From Blastocatellia bacterium (GTDB taxonomy: Bacteria; Acidobacteriota; Blastocatellia; UBA7656), in contig DATENM010000046.1 of the NCBI GenBank assembly GCA_035275065.1, positions 124,001-188,000 on the forward strand: a DNA stretch of 64,000 nt, written 5' to 3'. Positions 1 to 10,939 of the stretch are shown piece by piece (positions within the stretch are counted from its first letter, which is position 1; each line of letters starts with the position of its first letter). Made by a program: the position numbers and the translations under genes. The notes under the pieces were generated by a model, which had not been told where the DNA came from, did no database searches, and saw nothing but the letters and a program-made list of their open reading frames with translations.

Positions 1-548
1 CACGCGCCCATGCTCGGTCGCCCGAAGATCATCGAGCCGGTGTTCATCAACAACTGCCCCGGCGCGTGATTGAAGGCGTCGGTGACCATCGATTTGACGA
101 TGGCGACATCATCAGCGATCCCTGCCAGATGCGGCAATAGCTCGGAAAGCTCCGCTCCCGATTGTCCATGCCTGGCGAACTTGAATTTCGGGCCGAGCAG
201 CTTTGAGTTGGGATTGATGAAAGCGGCGCGGTAATCCTTCAACAACTCGGGCGGCGGCAGCGTCCCATTGAACTTGGCGAGCTGCGGCTTGTAATCAAAC
301 AGGTCGAGGTGGCTGGGCGCGCCGGCCATAAACAGAAAAATGACGTTCTTCGCCTTCGCCGCGAGCGGCGGCTTGCGTGGCGCGAGCGGGTCGGCCTGCG
401 CCGTCACCTGATCGGCGGCCACGCCTGCGCCTCCCATCAGATGACCGAGCGCGATGGCCCCCAGGCCGACGCCACATTGTTCAATGAACCAGCGGCGGCT
501 GATCTGACTGGCGGCTTGCGTTGGTGATGAATCTGGTTTTCTTTTCAT
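1..548 (-). CDS. DUF1501 family exported protein (partial, N-terminal part)
   Basis: The gene runs off the left edge; 182 codons of its N-terminal part are visible, read leftwards from an ATG at 548. It starts 23 bases after the stop of the DUF1549/DUF1553 gene, so the two are probably co-transcribed. A twin-arginine-like motif (SRRWFIEQ, about residue 18) precedes a stretch of small and hydrophobic residues, which suggests Tat export. The block NVIFLFMAGAPSHLDLFD near residue 70 is typical of DUF1501, a family with a sulfatase/alkaline-phosphatase-like fold. In Planctomycetota, Verrucomicrobiota and Acidobacteriota these proteins are usually paired with PSCyt1/DUF1549/DUF1553 proteins, as here. 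A role in polysaccharide breakdown has been proposed for such pairs; it is inference for this gene. Confidence 0.85.
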   Translation of the reverse strand, partial: MKRKPDSSPTQAASQISRRWFIEQCGVGLGAIALGHLMGGAGVAADQVTAQADPLAPRKPPLAAKAKNVIFLFMAGAPSHLDLFDYKPQLAKFNGTLPPPELLKDYRAAFINPNSKLLGPKFKFARHGQSGAELSELLPHLAGIADDVAIVKSMVTDAFNHAPGQLLMNTGSMIFGRPSMGA

Positions 549-571
549 GGCGCTCGCTCCGACTTTCGGCT

Positions 572-3772
<3,201 letters not shown>

Positions 3773-3800
3773 CGAAGTACCCGAATTAGAACCGTTGCCA

Positions 3801-3858
3801 TGTGGCGCAAGCTGTTAGCTTGCGCAGAGCCTCGCGCAAGCTAACAGCTTGCGCCACA
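3801..3858. repeat. Perfect 25-bp inverted repeat (REP/MITE-like hairpin)
   Basis: The arms 3801-3825 and 3834-3858 (starting TGTGGCGCAAGCTGTTAGC) are exact reverse complements separated by 8 bases. The hairpin lies between divergent genes, 29 bases upstream of the DUF1549 start and about 45 bases upstream of the glycosyltransferase ATG. A TTG-initiated extension of the glycosyltransferase would begin inside the right arm, which argues against that longer start. No transposase is adjacent. It could be a dispersed palindromic element or a transcription boundary. Confidence 0.85.
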
Positions 3859-3902
3859 TCCGATGGCGCATTTTATGTCTTCGATGCCGTATAATCCAGC
3901 CG

Positions 3903-5654
3903 ATGAAAACCATCGCGCCGCCCGCGCCCGTCAGCCAACGCCGCCGCGCTGAAACCCTCAAAGACGTCGCCGCCCTCGTCGCCGTGCTCGTGGTGACGGC
4001 AGTCGTCTACGGCGCGCTCTTCAACCGTGAAAGCGTGCTCAGTTATTCCATCGGCTACAACCTCTACAGCGCCGAACGCATTCTCGCGGGCGAAGTGCCT
4101 TACCGCGATTTTCACACGCTCTATCCGCCGGAGACGCTTTATCTGAATGCCCGGCTGTTCCAGTGGTTCGGCGTGTCGCTCTACACCGCGTTGTTTGGCG
4201 TCTTCGTTTTCAAGACGCTGACCGTGCTGTTCATCTACCTGAGCGGGCGCGAGCTTTTATCGCGAGGTCAGGCGCTCGCCGTCGCGGCGCTGGCGCTCGT
4301 GTGGCTGCGACCGAACGGCCCTTTCAAAGCCGTGCCGATGCATTACGGCGCGTTGTTTCTGGCCATCGCCTTATGGCTGTTGTTAAAACACGCGCGCAGG
4401 CCGCGCGCAGGCTTGTTGTTTGCCGCGGGCATCGCGCTCGGCGTGCTGGCGACGTTCAAACATAACATCGGCGCTTATGCCCTGGCGGGAGCGTTGATCG
4501 TCGCGCTGCTTGATGACGAACGACTCTCGCTGCGACCGTCGGCGCTGTTGCGGCAATGGCGACGCGCGGCGACGCTGCTTGCGGGGTTTCTGCTGCCGGT
4601 CGTGCCGGTGTTGATCTACATGAAATCGCAGCACGCGCTCGGCGCGATGACGCGGGCTTTACTCTTCGGGCCGGGCGAATTCCTGCTGAACCGGCTGGCG
4701 AGCGTGCCGTCGCCGGATGTGCCGCTGCTCTACGCGGCGGCGCTGGCAGCGATTGGCCTCATCACCATGAAGATGCAAGTCAGTCGCTCGACGATATCGA
4801 TGATCTGGGGCGCGACGATCATTGCGAATCTCGCCTTCTTTCTGCTCGGCCCGCAGAGCGCCATAGACAAGCTGATCTTTTACCTGCCGATCCTGATCAT
4901 CGTCGCGGCGGTGGCGGTTGTCCTCTTCAATAAAGAGACGGAAGCGAGCGGGCGGCGCGCGCTGCTGGCCGTAGCGGTCGCGGCGGCGGCGGCCTTCATG
5001 GAAGCCTTCCCGCGATTCGCCCGCGAGCAAGCCATCGCCGCCATGCCTTTTGTCGTCTTGCTGTTGTTTGTGCTGATAACGCCTGGGAGCGCGGGCGTCT
5101 CGCCCGCTTTCTTTCGCATGGGTGAAATAGGCGGGCGAGACGCCCGCGCTCCCAGGCCCGGCTTGCTCGCGCCGTTGATGGTGATCTTAACGATGGCGTT
5201 TGCGCTTGCCGGCGGGCGCTTGTTGTTCAACACCGTCTTCGACGCCGGCCCGCGGCTCAGGAGCAACACCGAGTTGGCGTTAGATCGCGGGCGCGGGGTT
5301 TATTTTCCGCCGGCGCAGGCGAATGAGATTGAAAGTGTTGTCGCTTACATTCAACAGCGCGTGCCGCCGGATGGCTATTTCTTTCCGCAGTCGTACGCCG
5401 GCTCGTCTTATCTATTTCTGGCCGACCGCCGCAACCCGTCGGGGGCGCAGTTCTGGGGCGGCGTCGGCGTCAGTGCAATGGAACGCGCCCGCACCCTTGA
5501 AGGGCTCGACGCCAATCACGTCAACCTGATTCTCACAAGCGACCGCGACATGGCGGCAGAGCGTTACGCGCCGCTGCGCGATTACATCGAGCGCAACTTT
5601 CGCGCGACCGCCACCTTCGGCGAAGTCGTCATCCTCGAACGGCAGGAGGAGTGA
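3903..5654 (+). CDS. GT-C superfamily membrane glycosyltransferase (GT39/ArnT-like)
   Basis: This is a polytopic membrane protein of about 583 residues with many hydrophobic helices. The first external loop has GEVPYRDFHTLYPP near residue 70, the place where GT-C enzymes such as protein mannosyltransferases and ArnT carry the catalytic acidic residue. Such enzymes move a sugar from a polyprenyl-phosphate donor to an acceptor outside the inner membrane. I chose ATG 3903; a longer form starting with TTG at 3849 would overlap the upstream hairpin. A TATAAT lies at 3890-3895, very close to the ATG, so either the transcript is nearly leaderless or this match is chance. Residues 393-418 are encoded by a palindromic insertion. 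It is related to the protein at 13760-15607. Donor and acceptor cannot be read from the sequence. Confidence 0.8.
   Translation: MKTIAPPAPVSQRRRAETLKDVAALVAVLVVTAVVYGALFNRESVLSYSIGYNLYSAERILAGEVPYRDFHTLYPPETLYLNARLFQWFGVSLYTALFGVFVFKTLTVLFIYLSGRELLSRGQALAVAALALVWLRPNGPFKAVPMHYGALFLAIALWLLLKHARRPRAGLLFAAGIALGVLATFKHNIGAYALAGALIVALLDDERLSLRPSALLRQWRRAATLLAGFLLPVVPVLIYMKSQHALGAMTRALLFGPGEFLLNRLASVPSPDVPLLYAAALAAIGLITMKMQVSRSTISMIWGATIIANLAFFLLGPQSAIDKLIFYLPILIIVAAVAVVLFNKETEASGRRALLAVAVAAAAAFMEAFPRFAREQAIAAMPFVVLLLFVLITPGSAGVSPAFFRMGEIGGRDARAPRPGLLAPLMVILTMAFALAGGRLLFNTVFDAGPRLRSNTELALDRGRGVYFPPAQANEIESVVAYIQQRVPPDGYFFPQSYAGSSYLFLADRRNPSGAQFWGGVGVSAMERARTLEGLDANHVNLILTSDRDMAAERYAPLRDYIERNFRATATFGEVVILERQEE
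5081..5157. repeat. Palindromic element inside a coding region
   Basis: Two exact 27-bp inverted arms, 5081-5107 and 5131-5157 (starting GCCTGGGAGCGCGGGCGTCT), flank a 23-bp spacer. The element lies in frame within the glycosyltransferase gene and is translated as GSAGVSPAFFRMGEIGGRDA followed by RAPRPG. This peptide type is widespread in unrelated proteins of Acidobacteriota, Planctomycetota and Verrucomicrobiota, as expected for a mobile palindromic repeat that tolerates in-frame insertion. It falls in a hydrophilic loop between hydrophobic segments. Confidence 0.88.
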
Positions 5655-5739
5655 CAAGTGACAAGTGACAAGTGACAAGACGATTTATCCAGGCAAGCGT
5701 CGGTATGGGTAATCCCTCTTGTCACTTGTCACTTGTCAC
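5651..5739. repeat. GTGACAA heptamer repeats forming a hairpin between convergent genes
   Basis: Tandem copies of GTGACAA cover 5651-5679, and the reverse complement of three copies occupies 5718-5739. They form an inverted repeat with arms of about 22 bp and a 38-bp loop. The stop codon of the rightward glycosyltransferase (5652-5654) and that of the leftward glycosyltransferase (5729-5731) both lie within repeat units. The position suggests a bidirectional terminator or mRNA-end stabilising hairpin, but there is no poly-T tract. Confidence 0.75.
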
Positions 5740-7318
5740 CCTTCTTGATGTAGACGCGGTCGTACTTGAACAGTTCCAGCTTGTCGTAATCCTGCTCGAC
5801 CCACTGCTCGAAATCGGCGCGGTGAGTGACGGCGCGCAGGCGCGTGATGGCGACCAGCTTGGGGGCCTGCGCTTTCATCTCGTCCATGATCGCTTCCCAG
5901 CCGCCCGCGTGGCGCGAGCCGGCGAAGTTATCAGCGTCCCAGTCGAGCAGCACGTAAGGGTTCAGATTCGGGCGGTTCAACAACACCAGTATCTCGACCG
6001 TGCCGTGAACGAATATCTTGTCGTCAGGCGCGAGCAGCGCCGCAAGCGTCTTGAACTCCTCGTCCTGGTCCTGCAACGTCCGGCCTTCGATTCTGTAAGT
6101 CGCCACGCGCGCCGTAAGCACAAGCAAGATGGCGCAAGCCGCGACAGCCGGAATCAGCCCTTCGCGTTGCCAGAGCCGCGGGCCGCGCTTCAGCCAGCGC
6201 GTCGCTATGGTCGCCGCCAGCCGCCCGGCCTCGACAAAGAACCAGCCGGCGAATAGGCCGATGAAGGGAAAGAAAGGGATCAAATCGGCGCTCGCCTGAA
6301 AATTGATCATGCAAAAGGCCAAGTAGACCAGCGCCGGGATGGCGGCGGCGTCTCTGAAGAGATCGGGCGCGGCAAGCGCGGCGCGGCCTTTGAGCTTGTC
6401 GCGCAGCCGTGTGCCCACAAACATCAGCAAGCCGAGCAGACTGAGAATCACCAGCGGTCTATCGTACCGGAAGACGCGGATGATGATCTGCCACAGCCTG
6501 GTGATCGCCTGGCTCAGGCCGGACTTTGCTTCGGGGCCAAAGACGCTGAAGTTGTAAGTGATCGCCCAGGCCCAGAGGTCCGCAAGCGCGCCGCGCGCAT
6601 AGAAGTAGGCCAGCACAATGGCGAGCGGGATCAATGCACCGGCCATCACTTTCAACGCTCGCCCGTCGCGCCAGCTCGTCAGGTAGCGCGAGCAGATCAG
6701 CACCGCCGTTCCCGTGAACATCAACCCCGGCTGCCAGCACAAACACGCTAGCATCGAGCAGAGGCCCGCCCAGAATGGCTTATCCCTGGCGATCAGCAGC
6801 AAGCTCAGCATGCCAAAGAGAATCATCGGCAGCTTCGGCTGCGTGCCGGTGATCGTCATTAGCGCGAAGTGCTCCGGCAATAGCGGAATCAGGAAGGCGA
6901 TGAGGGCGGCCAGCCGGTTGCGCAGATAGCTTTCGCCGACCAGATAAGTCACGGCTGAAAGCAAACCAACCATCAGCAGGTGAAAGAAGCGCACCGCAAG
7001 AATGTCGCGCAAGCCTACAGCACGGCCCGCGGCGATTGCCGCGGCGCTCAGGTAAGGGCCGAGCGGCCCCTTGATGTCGACGACATCACGATAGGGCATC
7101 TGGCCGCGCAGGATCGATTGCGCGATGTAATCATAAACCGCCGTGTCGCCCGCCTCGAACTGTCGCCAAGGGCGATAGGCCAGCATGACGAGCGCGCCCA
7201 GCACGAAGGCGATGACCGCCAGCCGGCGCGTCGCCGCCGGCTCGCACCAGAACGCTTGTAAGCGGCGCGCGGCTTGCGCCATCGGCGTCATTGACCGGCT
7301 TGAAACTTCCTCGACCAT
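5729..7318 (-). CDS. GT-C superfamily membrane glycosyltransferase, paralogue A
   Basis: This is a polytopic membrane protein of about 529 residues, started at ATG 7318 just 14 bases after the upstream paralogue ends. A longer reading to 7432 would run far into that gene. The first external loop shows GDTAVYDYIAQSILRG then PYRDVVDIKGP, the acidic motif layout of GT39/ArnT-like enzymes. These use polyprenyl-phosphate-linked sugars on the periplasmic side. The C-terminal soluble part ends with KYDRVYIKKGDK. It shares an almost identical block of some 74 residues with the upstream gene although the rest has diverged. The donor sugar and acceptor are unknown. Confidence 0.78.
   Translation of the reverse strand: MVEEVSSRSMTPMAQAARRLQAFWCEPAATRRLAVIAFVLGALVMLAYRPWRQFEAGDTAVYDYIAQSILRGQMPYRDVVDIKGPLGPYLSAAAIAAGRAVGLRDILAVRFFHLLMVGLLSAVTYLVGESYLRNRLAALIAFLIPLLPEHFALMTITGTQPKLPMILFGMLSLLLIARDKPFWAGLCSMLACLCWQPGLMFTGTAVLICSRYLTSWRDGRALKVMAGALIPLAIVLAYFYARGALADLWAWAITYNFSVFGPEAKSGLSQAITRLWQIIIRVFRYDRPLVILSLLGLLMFVGTRLRDKLKGRAALAAPDLFRDAAAIPALVYLAFCMINFQASADLIPFFPFIGLFAGWFFVEAGRLAATIATRWLKRGPRLWQREGLIPAVAACAILLVLTARVATYRIEGRTLQDQDEEFKTLAALLAPDDKIFVHGTVEILVLLNRPNLNPYVLLDWDADNFAGSRHAGGWEAIMDEMKAQAPKLVAITRLRAVTHRADFEQWVEQDYDKLELFKYDRVYIKKGDK
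6620..6841. repeat. 222-bp near-identical block, copy A
   Basis: This block within paralogue A matches 8214-8435 in paralogue B over 222 bp with only two mismatches that I can find (AAC/AGC near 6725 and GAG/GAA near 6755). Sequence outside both edges diverges quickly. It encodes transmembrane segments including FWAGLCSMLACLCWQPGLMF. The pattern indicates recent gene conversion. Confidence 0.9.
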
Positions 7319-7331
7319 TCCTGAATCGCTC

Positions 7332-8915
7332 TCACTCTGCTTTGCGGACGTAGATGTCATCATAGCCGCTGACAGGCAGCACGTCATAACGCCCCAGAAC
7401 CCAGCGCTCGAACTCGGCCCCGTGCGTGACATGCTTCAGGCGCGACAGCGAGATGATTTCGGGCGCGGCAGTTCCCAGCTCGTCGAGAAAGGCGCGAAAC
7501 GAGCCGCCATACTTCCTTGCCATGATGAAATCGTCTTTGCCTTCGTCAAACATGATGTACGGGCTCAGGTTCGCGCGGTTGAGCAGCACGAGAATTTCCA
7601 GAGTGCCGTGAACGTAAATTCGATCCCGCGGCTCCAGCCGCTCGGCGACGGCTTGAAACTCGCGGCGCTGATCTTCGAGTGACACCTCGGATTCGCCTCC
7701 GTAAGTCAGCCCGCGCACGAGCAGGATGGCTAAGAGCAGCACGCTAGCCATCACCGGCGCAACGGTGATTAAACTTGCGGAGAGCGCGGCGCTGACCCGT
7801 TGGCTCGATGCAAGGAAGCGGCTGATTGCCACCACCAGCCATGCGGTGAAGATGCCGAAGAAGGGGAAGAGCGGCAACAGGTCGGGGCCGCCTTGAAAAT
7901 TGACGACGCAGAAGGCGAAATAAATCAGCGGCGGCATCAACAGCGCATCAAGAAATAGGTCGGCTGATGCCAGGCCGCCGCCCTTGCGCCAGGCGCGCAG
8001 CCGCTCGACGCCGAAGCCGATCAGTCCCGCGGCGCTCAGGACGACGGCGATGATGTCACTGCCGAGTTGCTGGCGGCTAATCTTCCAGATAAACGCCAGG
8101 GCGCTCAACGGCCCTTTCACCTGGCGCGGCGCATAGACGCTGGCGTTAAAAGTCATCGTCCATGTCCACAGGTCAGACAATGCGCCGACGGCGGCGAAAT
8201 AAATCAACATCGCGGCGAGCGGGATCAATGCACCGGCCATCACTTTCAACGCTCGCCCGTCGCGCCAGCTCGTCAGGTAGCGCGAGCAGATCAGCACCGC
8301 CGTTCCCGTGAACATCAGCCCCGGCTGCCAGCACAAACACGCTAGCATCGAACAGAGGCCCGCCCAGAATGGCTTATCCCTGGCGATCAGCAGCAAGCTC
8401 AGCATGCCAAAGAGAATCATCGGCAGCTTCGGCTGTGTCCCCGCAATCATGACCACCAGATGATCGGGCAGCAGCGGAATCAGAAAGGCGATGAGGGCGG
8501 CCAGCCGGTTGCGCAGGTAAGCTTCAGCGACAAGAAAGGTCACGGCTGAAAGCAGGCCGACGAGCAAGACCTGAAGCAGACGAACGGCGGCAATGTCTTG
8601 CATCCCGGCACTGCGGCCTACGGCCATCGCTATTGCGCTCAGATAAGCGCTGGCCGGCGTCTTGATCTCAACCACGTCACGATAAGGCACCTGGCCGCGC
8701 AGGATCGATTGCGCGACGTAATCCCAGATGGCGAGATCGCCGCGCTCTGCAAGGCGGCCCGGATGGTGCAGCAGCATCACGCTGACGCCGAGTGCGAAGG
8801 CCGCCAGCGCCAGCCATGCAGCACGCACGTTGCGCGCGCGCCGCCACCACGCGCCCGTCGCTGGCGCTTCATCCGGCGCGCTCGCCGCCTGCATTTTCGA
8901 TAAGCTCCCTGACAT
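7332..8915 (-). CDS. GT-C superfamily membrane glycosyltransferase, paralogue B
   Basis: This 527-residue polytopic protein starts at ATG 8915. It has the same layout as its downstream neighbour: a cytoplasmic N-terminus, a first transmembrane helix, an external loop with GDLAIWDYVAQSILRG and PYRDVVEIKTP, then many helices and a soluble C-terminal tail ending in SGYDDIYVRKAE. The acidic residues in the first loop are those expected for GT-C enzymes using polyprenyl-phosphate sugars. It forms a two-gene leftward unit with paralogue A. The pair probably arose by tandem duplication; one 222-bp block is nearly identical while flanking parts are clearly diverged. The substrates are unknown. Confidence 0.78.
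   Translation of the reverse strand: MSGSLSKMQAASAPDEAPATGAWWRRARNVRAAWLALAAFALGVSVMLLHHPGRLAERGDLAIWDYVAQSILRGQVPYRDVVEIKTPASAYLSAIAMAVGRSAGMQDIAAVRLLQVLLVGLLSAVTFLVAEAYLRNRLAALIAFLIPLLPDHLVVMIAGTQPKLPMILFGMLSLLLIARDKPFWAGLCSMLACLCWQPGLMFTGTAVLICSRYLTSWRDGRALKVMAGALIPLAAMLIYFAAVGALSDLWTWTMTFNASVYAPRQVKGPLSALAFIWKISRQQLGSDIIAVVLSAAGLIGFGVERLRAWRKGGGLASADLFLDALLMPPLIYFAFCVVNFQGGPDLLPLFPFFGIFTAWLVVAISRFLASSQRVSAALSASLITVAPVMASVLLLAILLVRGLTYGGESEVSLEDQRREFQAVAERLEPRDRIYVHGTLEILVLLNRANLSPYIMFDEGKDDFIMARKYGGSFRAFLDELGTAAPEIISLSRLKHVTHGAEFERWVLGRYDVLPVSGYDDIYVRKAE
8214..8435. repeat. 222-bp near-identical block, copy B
   Basis: This is the partner of 6620-6841 in the same orientation, with two mismatches over 222 bp. 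The translated segment starts at TQPKLPMILFGMLSLLLIAR on the coding strand and ends near ALKVMAGALIPLA. Confidence 0.9.
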
Positions 8916-8937
8916 TTGATTGCGCGATGCCCGCCGC

Positions 8938-10611
8938 TCACGGCAATGATTGGTCTCGCAATTCAGCCGGCGCGGTTAAATTGACATGGCCGCGCCGCTT
9001 GCCGAAGAACCGATAGCGTTTCGGCGCAAGCTCGCGGTAGCGCGCCTCTGTGCCGGTGTAATAAATGCGGAAATCGCCATAGGGCGTGTTCTGAATTTCG
9101 CCCAGCAGGTGATAGTTTTCGTCGGCGTCTTTCAACCAGACCGGGTGCTGATCCGCCGGCAGAATCAAGGCATAATCCTTGCCGTCTATATCAATCAGGT
9201 CGGCCATGCGCCGCTCCATGCTGGCATAGCAGCGGTCGGCCTCGGGGAAGGCCAGCCACATGACCGGGTACATCACCGACACAGGGCAGACGCCTTCGGG
9301 CACCACGTCGCGCAAGGCAAGGCGCATTTCGTCGAAAGACGCGAGGTTCGGATTGCGCACGCCGGCAACGAACTTCGCTTCTTGCCGGACCAGCAGCAGG
9401 CCATAAACCGAGACGACCAACACCAGGCCGATGGTCGCCAGCCGCTGCGCTGTCTTCGTCGTCGCCGCTTCGGCGAATTGCCATTGGCGAATCCGCGACC
9501 AGCCATCGCGCAGCAGGATGCCGACACAGAGGCCAAACCACGGCGTCAGGTACGGCATATAGATGACATACTTGCGCTTTGCGCCGGTCACCAGCGCGAT
9601 GAACAACATGGCCAGCACCGTAACGATCAGCACACGCACTCGCGCATCATTGATCCAGTCGCCGCGCCGCCAGCCTCGCACGCCGGCGATAGCCAGATAG
9701 ACGAGCGCGACCACCAGGAGCAGTTGAAACAGGTGCAGCAAGATCAACGGCACATCGATTGATAACTCGCCGCCGGAATACCAGACGCGGTAACGCGCCT
9801 GCTCATTCACAAGGTTGCTCAACACGCCGTCCGCTTCAAGCAATCCGAAGTGCGCCTTGTCGCCGTGATACTGCTGACGCACGGTGGCATAACCGACCAG
9901 GTCATAAACGATCTCGTAAGCCATCACGGCCAACGCGCCGCCAAGAAACTGATAGATCGCGCCGCTCGCATAGAAACGCCAGCCGCGCCGGATGACGATC
10001 AATAAACCAATTGCCGCCAGAATGTAGACCGCGTTGGTGTGACACATCACGGCAGCGCCAGCCGCCAATCCCGCGCCGACGCAGTAGCGCGCCTGCTTGC
10101 GCGCTTCGGCGATTTCATAAAGGTAATAGCCGAGCAGGACAAACAGCATGGCGACACATTCGTTGCGCACCATGCGACTGCGCTCGACGAAGTTCGGATC
10201 AGCGGCGACCATCAGCACGGCCATCAAGCCGCTCGGCCAGCCGAAGAGCCGCCGGCCTATGAAGTAAAGAATCACTAATGAGCCGGCCGCCGCCAGCAGA
10301 TTGAAGGCGCGCCCCTGCGCCAGCCCCCAGCCGAAGAGCTTGAAGAAGCCGGTCATCAGCCAGTAGTAAACCGGCCTGAACGAATGCCAGGCGTCTTCGA
10401 TATTGCCGCCGAGATAACGGTACATCGGCCAGGCGAATTTGCCGCGGTAGAGAATCTCGTAGGGAACTTGCAGGATCATGGCTTCGTCGCCGGTGTCCGG
10501 CACCGGCACAGAGCCCAGGCGCTGCGCCGCGACGGCGCTGAATCCGGCGACAACCGTGGCCAGCAGCGTCAGGTCAAGATTGGCTGTCAGCTTCTTTCTT
10601 CGTTCCATCAT
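8938..10611 (-). CDS. GT39-like membrane glycosyltransferase
   Basis: This is a polytopic protein of about 557 residues. I placed the start at the ATG pair 10611/10608 (MMERRKKLTAN), directly before the first hydrophobic helix; upstream codons to 10848 encode an Arg/Pro/Gly-rich sequence typical of non-coding GC-rich DNA. The first external loop has PDTGDEAMILQVPYEILYRG, which supplies the Asp/Glu pair of GT39/ArnT-like enzymes, followed by FRPVYYWLMTGFFKLFG. Later helices include the motif RSRMVRNECVAMLF. It is divergent from the aminotransferase gene to the right and ends 22 bases before paralogue B. It is probably part of the same surface-glycan locus; the sugar transferred is not known. 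Confidence 0.78.
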   Translation of the reverse strand: MMERRKKLTANLDLTLLATVVAGFSAVAAQRLGSVPVPDTGDEAMILQVPYEILYRGKFAWPMYRYLGGNIEDAWHSFRPVYYWLMTGFFKLFGWGLAQGRAFNLLAAAGSLVILYFIGRRLFGWPSGLMAVLMVAADPNFVERSRMVRNECVAMLFVLLGYYLYEIAEARKQARYCVGAGLAAGAAVMCHTNAVYILAAIGLLIVIRRGWRFYASGAIYQFLGGALAVMAYEIVYDLVGYATVRQQYHGDKAHFGLLEADGVLSNLVNEQARYRVWYSGGELSIDVPLILLHLFQLLLVVALVYLAIAGVRGWRRGDWINDARVRVLIVTVLAMLFIALVTGAKRKYVIYMPYLTPWFGLCVGILLRDGWSRIRQWQFAEAATTKTAQRLATIGLVLVVSVYGLLLVRQEAKFVAGVRNPNLASFDEMRLALRDVVPEGVCPVSVMYPVMWLAFPEADRCYASMERRMADLIDIDGKDYALILPADQHPVWLKDADENYHLLGEIQNTPYGDFRIYYTGTEARYRELAPKRYRFFGKRRGHVNLTAPAELRDQSLP

Positions 10612-10939
10612 TCGGCCAGTCGGACGGCGCGCAACCTGAAGGCATCCCCTGCGGCGTTGGTTTTGATTTTGTAGAATATCGCACCCGGCGAGACCCGCGC
10701 CAGCTTGATTGCCCGCGGCGTGTGCGCCGTCTATTGGCGCATGGCCTCGTGTCGGCGGGCCGTCAGGGGGCCGCCATCTCGATAAACGATAGGCTCTGCT
10801 CAAGAGCGGGGCGGTCGCATGGAAATGAAGCCCGCGACAGCAGATCAAGTTACCGGCCCGCGATCCGCCAGGGGCGCAATTTGCCCGATGCGGCCATGAT
10901 GAGCTATATTACGCTTCGATCTGATCTTGAGACTTCGCG
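10612..10939. other. Divergent intergenic region without a gene
   Basis: These 328 bases separate the leftward GT39-like gene from the rightward aminotransferase gene. I see no convincing coding sequence. The right part holds a plausible promoter for the aminotransferase operon (10881-10910). No strong hairpin or operator is evident. Confidence 0.6.
10881..10910 (+). promoter_or_regulatory. Putative sigma70-type promoter of the aminotransferase operon
   Basis: TTGCCC (10881-10886) and TATATT (10905-10910) are spaced by 18 bases and lie about 30 bases upstream of ATG 10940. Position and spacing fit a housekeeping promoter for the run of genes to 16384. This is pattern matching only. Confidence 0.4.

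Noticed and set aside
3849..3902. TTG-initiated N-terminal extension of the glycosyltransferase
   Set aside because: It would start inside the right arm of the 25-bp palindrome and adds residues without family resemblance; ATG 3903 is better.
10612..10848. N-terminal extension of the GT39-like gene to 10848
   Set aside because: The added 79 residues are low-complexity and precede the natural start before the first membrane helix.
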